DNA of 64,000 bases from Blastobasis lacticolella. Taxonomy: Eukaryota > Arthropoda > Insecta > Lepidoptera > Blastobasidae. The notes under the pieces were generated by a model. It was not told where the DNA came from. It ran no database searches and worked only from the letters and a program-made list of their open reading frames with translations. The translations under genes were made by a program, and so were the position numbers. Positions 57,604 to 64,000 of this stretch are shown piece after piece; the first letter of the stretch is position 1; each line of letters opens with the position of its first letter. The stretch covers positions 17,141,115-17,205,114 of the forward strand of contig LR990051.1 in assembly GCA_905147135.1 (NCBI GenBank). The letters run 5' to 3'.

Positions 57604-58081
57604 CTATAAGACCATCATTAGACCTGCTCTCCTATACGGCAGCGAGACTTGACCCCTATTAGAGCGACACAAGCAGGAGCTGCGCATCACGGAAATGAAG
57701 ATGCTGCGGTGGATGTGTGGAGTTTCACGAAAGGATCGCGTTCGAAACACACACATTCGGGGTAGCCTTGGCATCCGTGACATCGCAGATAAGCTGCAAG
57801 AGTGCCGCCTTCGATGGTATGGCCACGTCTTGCGAAGACCGGCAAAATACGTGGGGAACAAATGTCTGGCCATGCCACCTCCGCCAGTGGGAAGGAGAGG
57901 TTGGCTCAAGAAGCGATGGCTTGACGTCGTCAAGAATGACATACGTGCAAACAAGCTCACCACAAAGGATGCCGAAGACCGAGCGAAGTGGGCCAGGAAG
58001 AGTAGGAAGGCGGACCCCGAGTCCTCAAGTCCCGGGAGCGCAATCTGGACATGACGCCGAGATGATGATGATGATGATGAT
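57604..58081 (+). pseudogene. RTE-clade LINE reverse transcriptase C-terminus and 3' end
   Basis: The plus strand reads KTIIRPALLYGSET, then a stop, then EMKMLRWMCGVSRKDRVRNT, IRGSLGIRDIADKLQE, RLRWYGHVLRRP, GRRGWLKKRWLDVV and DRAKWARKSRKADP, ending at a stop near 58054. The tail is a (GAT)n tract. This is the thumb-to-C-terminal region of an RTE-type LINE. The rest of the ORF is missing and an in-frame stop follows YGSET, so it is a dead 5'-truncated copy. Confidence 0.85.
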
Positions 58082-58098
58082 ATTTTGATAGTTGAAGA

Positions 58099-58889
58099 AA
58101 TAAACCTGTTTTAACATTTTGAAAATAGATGGCGCTGTACGGACCTCTTATCGTAGCCCATGTTGCTAAATGATCAACGCCCCGATAAAACTTGTCCCAT
58201 TAATACCAAACAGTCAATCATTCAATATTATTGATCACTGTGTGTATATTTGACATATTAGCACTGAATTGCGCCATCTATACAATAAGAAAAACTTTTT
58301 TATTGTTATCTAGAAACCCACAAACAAACTCATTCAGACATCTGTCAACTTGCTAAACATTCAGTTTCCTCGACTATACCTAAATTGACAAATAACAAAC
58401 TGAAAACCCCTTTGACAGTCAACGGAATTCTCGACGCCTTTAGACGAATTCCATCAAACAGCAGTAGAGACATACGATTTCGTCAAGACATTTATATCTC
58501 GTAGAATTTTAAGCGAGGACGACCTCAATTCGCGCTAGTGGGACCGTAAAACGCGACGATGCGTACACGATGACAGGCTTGACGAAATAAAACTTGAAGC
58601 GTAGCCTGGCTTTGGAAGCGTCGTAGCCTCTCTAAGAAAATAGAGCTTGTTTTTTCAATTTTCTTCCCACTTTTCCCTAATGGGTATACAAATGTGTCGT
58701 TTCTTTACTCATATTTGGGTTATGACGACGTACTGATTTACATAAGTTCTTTAAAATAGCAGTGTGTATTCCCATGTGTGGAACACGAAACTTTACCAAA
58801 TAAATTGAATTAAACTAACTTTATTAGTTTTTCTTAAATATAGACATTGGAGATTGAAATAGATACTGAGATTTATTGAAAAGTGATAG
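58099..58889. other. No gene recognised
   Basis: Mixed composition without repeat match or motif-bearing frame. Confidence 0.5.
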
Positions 58890-59085
58890 TGAATTATGAA
58901 AACCTAGATAGATGTTAGAAAACCCAATAAAATATATATTATACTGAAACAATTCCCAAATTACTGCACTGATTGTAATATAAACAAAGCTAAGAGCCAG
59001 CTCGTTTAAACAGACACACGTACATACCTACATACACATCAAACTTAAAACATCTCTCATAGTGCGTCAGGAGTTGAAAAATATT
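58890..59085. repeat. Family M repeat, diverged
   Basis: 'actgattgtaatataaacaa', 'agctaagagccagctcgttt', 'acatcaaacttaaaaca' and 'gcgtcaggagttgaaaaa' parallel 33750-34020. Confidence 0.4.
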
Positions 59086-59123
59086 TAGGTACAAAAATAA
59101 ATAATTGATTTACCTACATAATT

Positions 59124-59430
59124 TGTTCGAACCCCAGCGCCGCCATGTACTAAAGACTCCATTCAGAGTTATGTATCTATACATTTATTGAATGAACATT
59201 AACCGATGCTCTTACAGTTAAGGAAAACATTGCTATGAAACCTGCTTATTCAGGCGACCGAATGTGAAACCATGATCCAATCTGGTCAGGTTCCCTTGTT
59301 AACAGGATTACGGAGGTCAGGTGGCAGTCGCTCCACTATAATTACCTTATCTGCCAAATCTCAATCATGATCAAGCCGGACGCTGGGACCTCGCGCGCGA
59401 AAGGACAACCGGGACATTAACGCAAAGATG
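59124..59430 (+). repeat. SINE-A, 5' end truncated
   Basis: It begins at the B box ('gttcgaaccccagcgcc') and runs to 'gggacattaacgcaaagatg'. It is followed by the 59436-59510 segment that also follows the SINE-A tail at 38063. Confidence 0.75.
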
Positions 59431-59435
59431 ACCAC

Positions 59436-59510
59436 AAGGTTTTCTGTACAATGGCTTAAGAAAATTATACCTATTTACTTTCAACATCTCACGCAGTAGG
59501 TAGTCTATTT
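59436..59510. repeat. Third copy of the SINE-A-associated flank
   Basis: 'ttttctgtacaatggc', 'actttcaacatctcacgcag' and 'tatttggcaa' match 38063-38140. Confidence 0.55.
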
Positions 59511-59925
59511 GGCAATAATGTGTAACGTCGTCGTCTCTTTTGTAGGGCAGTGTAAGCCAACGACGTGCTCAAAAACCCCGACAAATAAAAAAGACAATAA
59601 TACAATATACGCAATGACCATGTACGCACGTCCCAATCTCATTTCCCAGTGGACAACGCAGCAGAACAACGAATTCTGCAAAACAACAACTTTTTTTCTT
59701 TGAATTAAAACGAATTTTCCAAAAAAGCCTCCGTGTTAATGTGTGAGGGCTCCAGCGGCACAGTTCCCCGCAATATCGTACTTTGGCCGGGTTCCAGCAA
59801 AAAGTAATTCTTCGCCACAATGATGACACGAAGCACAAAAATGTACCTACGGGCTACAGACACGAGACGACATACCTACTTATTATTCTTCCGTTCAATA
59901 TGATTTTTTGTATATTTCATAGTTT
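59511..59925. other. No gene recognised
   Basis: Short frames on both strands without motifs. Confidence 0.45.
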
Positions 59926-60206
59926 TTTTTTATGTCATATGGTAGGCAAACAGGCAAGCGGGCCACCTGGTGAAAAGTGGTCACCACTGCCTATAGACAA
60001 TAGCAACACCGAGAGTATCGCCAATGCGTTGCACACCTCTATAACACGTTACTCTGGCAGCAAAAAGGCAAATGTCGGTCCACTGCCAAAGCCACGGTTT
60101 CTCCAAATTCCCACCCCATGGAGCACTGGAAACCTTACTCACCGGCAGAGACACAATACTATTTAAAAGAGTATTGTTTAGCTGCGGTATTCTGTAAGGT
60201 GGAGTT
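59926..60206 (-). repeat. Family F LINE 3' end
   Basis: Poly-T then the full family F order up to 'tctgtaaggtggag', then an abrupt change to T/AT-rich sequence. Confidence 0.7.
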
Positions 60207-60268
60207 TTTTTGTAATACAAAAATAAATTATTATAAATTTATTTAAATTATAATAAAGTATTATATAG

Positions 60269-60802
60269 GCGGGTGGTGTCCGGCAGAGTAGAATAGCACC
60301 AAGCCCTTACACTCGTGGGTGTCGTACAATCGACTAATGTTTTCCAGGCAAAAGATCTAGAGTCGCCACCTCATTCCGCCGGCCCCTTTCCGCCACCGGG
60401 AGATGCGATCCGGGCCAGCGCTTCATCCTTATGTAGTGGATATTCCAACTATCCGTACAAGCCGCTTTAGTTTAACCTTTATAATGCTTACGACCGAGGA
60501 ATGGAACGCATTACCCGCGAGTGTGGGAACATTATAATCTAGACGCCTTCGAGGCCAGAGTGAATAGGCTATTCCTAGACAGGCATGCTTAATCATCGGC
60601 CGCATTGTCACTTATCACCAGGTGAGGTGGTGGTCTAATGCCTGGCTAATCCAATTATAAAAAGAAATATTGTTATATTTATAACACTGTGATCTCCAAT
60701 CCCGCCTGCCAAGCGTGGAGATTATGGCAATAACCTCCCTTTTCGTGGAAGAAGCCCTTAGTCCTGTAGACTGTTCTGGGCTGTGATGATGATGATGATT
60801 GG
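60269..60802 (+). repeat. Family G repeat split by a family D LINE tail
   Basis: 60269-60358 is the left part of family G and 60668-60802 the right part, ending in (GAT)n. Between them lies a 300-bp insert whose end is a family D LINE tail. Confidence 0.7.
60361..60660 (+). repeat. Family D LINE 3' end nested in family G
   Basis: The plus strand reads HYNLDAFEARVNRLFLDRHA-stop, preceded by a degenerate WN-A-LP-type block, then 'caccaggtgaggtggtggtc'. It is a Jockey/CR1-type LINE C-terminus. The GC-rich text at 60365-60425 may be a more upstream part. Confidence 0.65.
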
Positions 60803-61671
60803 TATTATACCTACTGACATATTTATGAAGTCTTCGCTTGAGTAATAAATATTTTTACCTAAGCAGGTCACGCAGGTATATATTATTAGTAATATCGAGG
60901 TAATGATTTACGGGCCGTCCCTGAGTCGTATTGTTCGTAACCGCAGGGCTGAAACGCTGAATACAGTTTAATTTATCCAAGCTTTGTTTGTCGAGTTCAC
61001 TAGCGGTAGTGGTGCCAACAATAATTAATTAAATTGTTTAAGCTTGTCTTGGGGCAAATAAGAATTAAAGTTTGTTTCTTTCGTTCTTCTTTGCATTTCG
61101 TCTGAATTTTGCAACGGATATATTTTATAAGGTATGGCGTCTATTATTAGCTTCTGTATGAAAAAGTAAAAAAAGAACAAAATTGTATCAAATACATACA
61201 TGAAAGTACACTCAAATTGAAAGGGACATCTTAAAAAGCATAAGTTTAGTATCAACATTGATCATTATAAACATTTTTATTTTCTTTTTTAAATCATATA
61301 TTTAAGGATTTTTATACATAATGTACATGTCAGCCCTAATTGTACCCGCCCTAATCTAAAATTGCTAACAATGAGACAGCTGATCGCCGGGGTTGTGAGA
61401 TGACTACTTATAGTATTTGTGATATAGTAAATGATGGACACCAGTGCCTATAGAACTTATAGGTATAAAAGAGACAAAATTACTGACGCAAACATACTAA
61501 TATAGGTTTTAAGACTTTCGTGGTTATTCACTACACTTTCACTACACATGTTATCGGGTTTCTTACCACGGTAAGTATTGTTTTTACCTCAAACAAACTA
61601 GATTAGACAGATCTAGCGCAGCTTCTGAAGCTGGTTTACACAGGATCGACTGAGGTATACCTATATCGCAT
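60803..61671. other. No gene recognised
   Basis: AT-rich sequence. A 77-codon minus frame at 61025-61258 lacks motifs. Confidence 0.5.
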
Positions 61672-61872
61672 AGATTCAGCTTTAATTGACTCCTCAATAA
61701 CTTTCTCTCCCCTTCATTCAGAACGAACTCCATCAACAAATGTTGTAGGTCCTCAACATTACCACATCATGCATCACAATTAGGGGAATTGACCTTACCC
61801 ATAAGGATCGCAAACTTGTTACTTGGGTAATGTCCGGAGCGCAATCTCATTGCCAACTTAATGTATATGTAG
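61672..61872 (-). pseudogene. LINE ORF2 C-terminal fragment (zinc-knuckle-like region)
   Basis: The minus strand reads KLAMRLRSGHYPSNKFAILM, then GKVNSPNCD, a stop, CGNVEDLQHLLMEF and ERKLL. This matches the conserved block after the RNase H domain in I/R1/Jockey-group LINEs (LR.GH, SP.C..CG..E...H.L.EC). One stop and a lost cysteine show decay. Confidence 0.65.
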
Positions 61873-62038
61873 TAATACGTTTTTGCCTAAAGTTTATTTT
61901 AGTCTTTTTTGTGCGATGTTAATTGTATATCTCCTAGTAATGCTCTTTATACTTTCTGTTTAATTTAATTTTTTTTGTAAAATTATTAGTTGTATAATTG
62001 TGAATTGTGTATATGTAAACCTAACGTTGTTAATTTTT

Positions 62039-62215
62039 AATTAATTTTTAGTCTTAAGTCTGGCCATGACAAAATACCAGCGGGCGTGGGTCCTACCTTC
62101 ACGCATACGCTGAGTCATGGACCATTTTGTCTATTAGAAGCTTTTATTTTAAAAATACATTGATACAATTCTGTTAATTTATAGACAAATAAATATTTCT
62201 ATTTCTATTTTCTAG
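62039..62215 (+). repeat. Possible retroelement 3' UTR with poly-A signal
   Basis: 'gcgggcgtgggtcctacctt', 'cgctgagtcatggaccattt', then AATAAA and a (TTTCTA)n-like end. I do not find a second copy in the window. Confidence 0.3.
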
Positions 62216-62710
62216 AAATTGGCAAACCATCAAACCACGGTCTACAAGATGGCTAACCTTGTAGAGATTGATACCAAATACGTCTTTTTTTTTGATGTCA
62301 CATAAAAATACGTTACCCAATTCTCAAAGTTGAAAAACATTTTTACTTAACAAGAACAGAAAATATACCTACCAAATTTTAACATTATGTCATGGAGACC
62401 CACAAGTATTTGAGAAATAACTTTCAATGTCACACAAATCCATCCCACTTGCCCCGAAGGGACTTAATTTAATGAAAGGCTTTAAATCCTTCAGTATTTC
62501 ACACGTCGGCGGCGTTGCGAGCTCTTCACAAAATAAACTTGACAAAAGCTCTGATAAGCCTTACAAAACGTTATGCAGACGTTACTATGAGCTCCCGAGT
62601 CATTTTTTCAGCGCATTATTATGCTTTCGTACCCAGCAAACTATTTTTATATTATTCGCTGTTCGTATCTCATATTTTAAAGAGAAAAGTTTCAATATTG
62701 GTGAAATAAA

Positions 62711-63405
62711 TAATCTCGGCGTCAATATCCCGATTGTGCTCTCGTGCAAGGGCCGGGGTCCGCCTTGACCATGATCAAGGATTTTTCTGTGATAATTACA
62801 ATGGAGCGACTGCTATCTGACCCCCGTGACCCTATTTAACAGGCGAACCAGACCAGATTAGATTATGACTACACAGTTAGTCGCCTCAGTCCAGCCAGTC
62901 AGTACAGATTTCATCACGTTGTTTTCCCTCACCGTAGGATCATCGGTTAGAATTGTACTTAATAACCCGATCGGCAGGTAGTTTCGACCTAGACACAATT
63001 CTGATGTTAATGAAATTTTGGGAGTTTGTTCTGTGTGAACTAACTCGAACTCAAACTCGGCTCGTGTTTGAACAGTGTGCGGTGTTTAATTTGAGTTTTC
63101 GACCTCGAGAAGCCTGTGCTACCTTGAGGTAAGCCTAAAACCTCGAAATTTTTGGAGCTATTTCAGTTTCTTGCTTATAAATCGAAAATGGCGACCTATA
63201 GCAAAAAGTGCGCTTCCACTAAGGTAATCTACATTAAAATCTCTACAACTTTTACTTATCACACTTTTTCAAATTCCTAACCGTTTACGAGCAAAACAGT
63301 CTCCAGTCCAGGTTAGGTCCCTTAATTTTTACCTCCCGACCGCGCTATAACTCAGAAAAGGTTATTAGTATATGGCGGCACTGAGGCTCAAACTCCCTAC
63401 TAGTA
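62711..63405 (-). repeat. SINE-A split by a 385-bp insert
   Basis: 62711-62962 is tail and body. 63347-63405 is the start of the head side ('ataactcagaaaaggttatt', 'tggcggcactgaggctc'). The insert 62963-63346 has no match elsewhere in the window. Confidence 0.6.
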
Positions 63406-63439
63406 AAGATATAGATTAGTACCTACATATTCAATTGTA

Positions 63440-63703
63440 GTATTATTAGTCATAGTTGAATACTAATCGATGCTCTTACAGTGAGGGAAAACATCGTGAT
63501 GAAACTGCACATTCAGGCGCCTGGATGTGTAACCATGATCCAATCTGGTCAGGTTCCCCTGGTAGTAGGGTCATGGAGTTGAGATGGCAGTCGCTCCACT
63601 TTAATTACCTGACTTGCCAAATCCTGGATCATGGTCACGGCGGACCCCGGGCCCTCGTGCGCGAGAGCACAACCGGGACATTAATGCCAAGATGATGATG
63701 AGT
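63440..63703 (+). repeat. SINE-A, head deleted, intact GAT tail
   Basis: Runs from 'actaatcgatgctcttac' to 'gggacattaatgccaagatg' plus GATGATGAG. It is head-to-head with the split copy on its left. Confidence 0.8.
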
Positions 63704-63711
63704 ATTATAGT

Positions 63712-63800
63712 CATAATCACAGCCCTTAAAAGTCCTGCGACTTAGAGCCTCTCCCATGATAGGGGGAGACATTATTGCCGTAATGTCCACGCAAATAGTA
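63712..63800 (-). repeat. Family G fragment
   Basis: 'aatcacagcccttaaaagtc', 'gagcctctcccatg' and 'gtccacgc' are the terminal 90 bp of family G. The rest to the window end is AT-rich with nothing recognised. Confidence 0.55.
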
Positions 63801-64000
63801 TTATCAGTAGTTTGATTATATTTACATTTGTTATTATTTGAAAGAACTGACCAGCCATAGAAAAAAACTATAGGAATAAACACTTTAAACTATCGAAAAA
63901 ATAGTTAAACTCGCAAGAACCTACAGTATTCCCCAATCGAGATGATATTTCATAGTAAGCTCAGCGCTATTCACGAGTCAGTCTTTTGTATTACCATCTG

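Larger units (their letters stand above)
57186..58098 (+). mobile_element. Composite retroelement: foldback plus RTE 3' end with 17-bp target duplication
   Basis: ATTTTGACAGTTGAAGA (57186-57202) recurs with one difference at 58082-58098. Between these copies lie a GC-rich foldback (57207-57603) and, joined directly to it, a 5'-truncated RTE LINE (57604-58081). The shared flanking duplication implies that both parts were inserted as one unit. Confidence 0.6.

Noticed and set aside
57604..57963. 119-codon minus frame
   Set aside because: Antisense of the RTE LINE fragment, whose plus-strand peptide has the recognisable motifs.
59783..60166. 127-codon plus frame
   Set aside because: Half of it is the antisense of a family F LINE tail, and the other half is unrelated sequence.

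Overview
The window looks like nuclear DNA of an insect, most probably a moth or butterfly (Lepidoptera). It is AT-rich and spliced. It is full of short interspersed fragments whose style I recognise from lepidopteran genomes: tRNA-headed SINEs ending in GAT repeats, RTE-type LINE 3' ends, CR1/Jockey-type LINE tails with the 'CCATCAGGTGG' signature, and Helitron-like ends closing in CTAG. No bacterial operon, rRNA, CRISPR array or intact mobile-element ORF is visible. I cannot assign a family or species.

One protein-coding gene can be assembled from the sequence. It lies on the minus strand between 15771 and 218, in four coding exons (15740-15647, 14927-14778, 2226-2089, 336-218). All splice junctions are GT-AG and all three coding introns are in phase 1. 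The 166-residue product has a signal peptide, two six-cysteine modules each on its own exon, and one C-terminal transmembrane helix. I do not recognise a named orthologue. A 5' non-coding exon must lie further to the right (above 15772), because the start-codon exon begins with a splice acceptor. I could not locate that exon.

The introns (1.75, 12.55 and 0.72 kb) and the 48 kb to the right hold only repeats and unrecognised sequence. For cross-reference I use these labels. SINE-A is a tRNA-derived SINE of about 345 bp with a GAT-rich tail. SINE-B is a second tRNA-headed SINE of about 250 bp. RTE is an RTE-clade LINE 3' end. Families C, D, E and F are CR1/Jockey-type LINE 3' ends. Family G is a GAT-tailed repeat of about 260 bp. 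Families I, K and M are unclassified repeats.

Regions: 1-16 kb is the gene with repeat-laden introns; four SINE-A copies lie in gene orientation at 7.1-10.4 kb. 16-31 kb is a dense mosaic of LINE tails, SINE-B and Helitron-like pieces. 31-37 kb has two terminal-inverted-repeat elements, one with a clean 4-bp target duplication. 37-51 kb has RTE fragments, split SINEs and a GC-rich island. 51-64 kb has the best full-length SINE-A, a 257-bp MITE, several nested insertions, and a composite unit (foldback plus RTE 3' end) bracketed by a 17-bp target duplication.

The elements fit together. The 3' end of the RTE LINE at 58 kb closely matches the 3' end of SINE-A, which suggests that this LINE's machinery spread the SINE. 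All assignments come from reading the sequence; no database search was possible.
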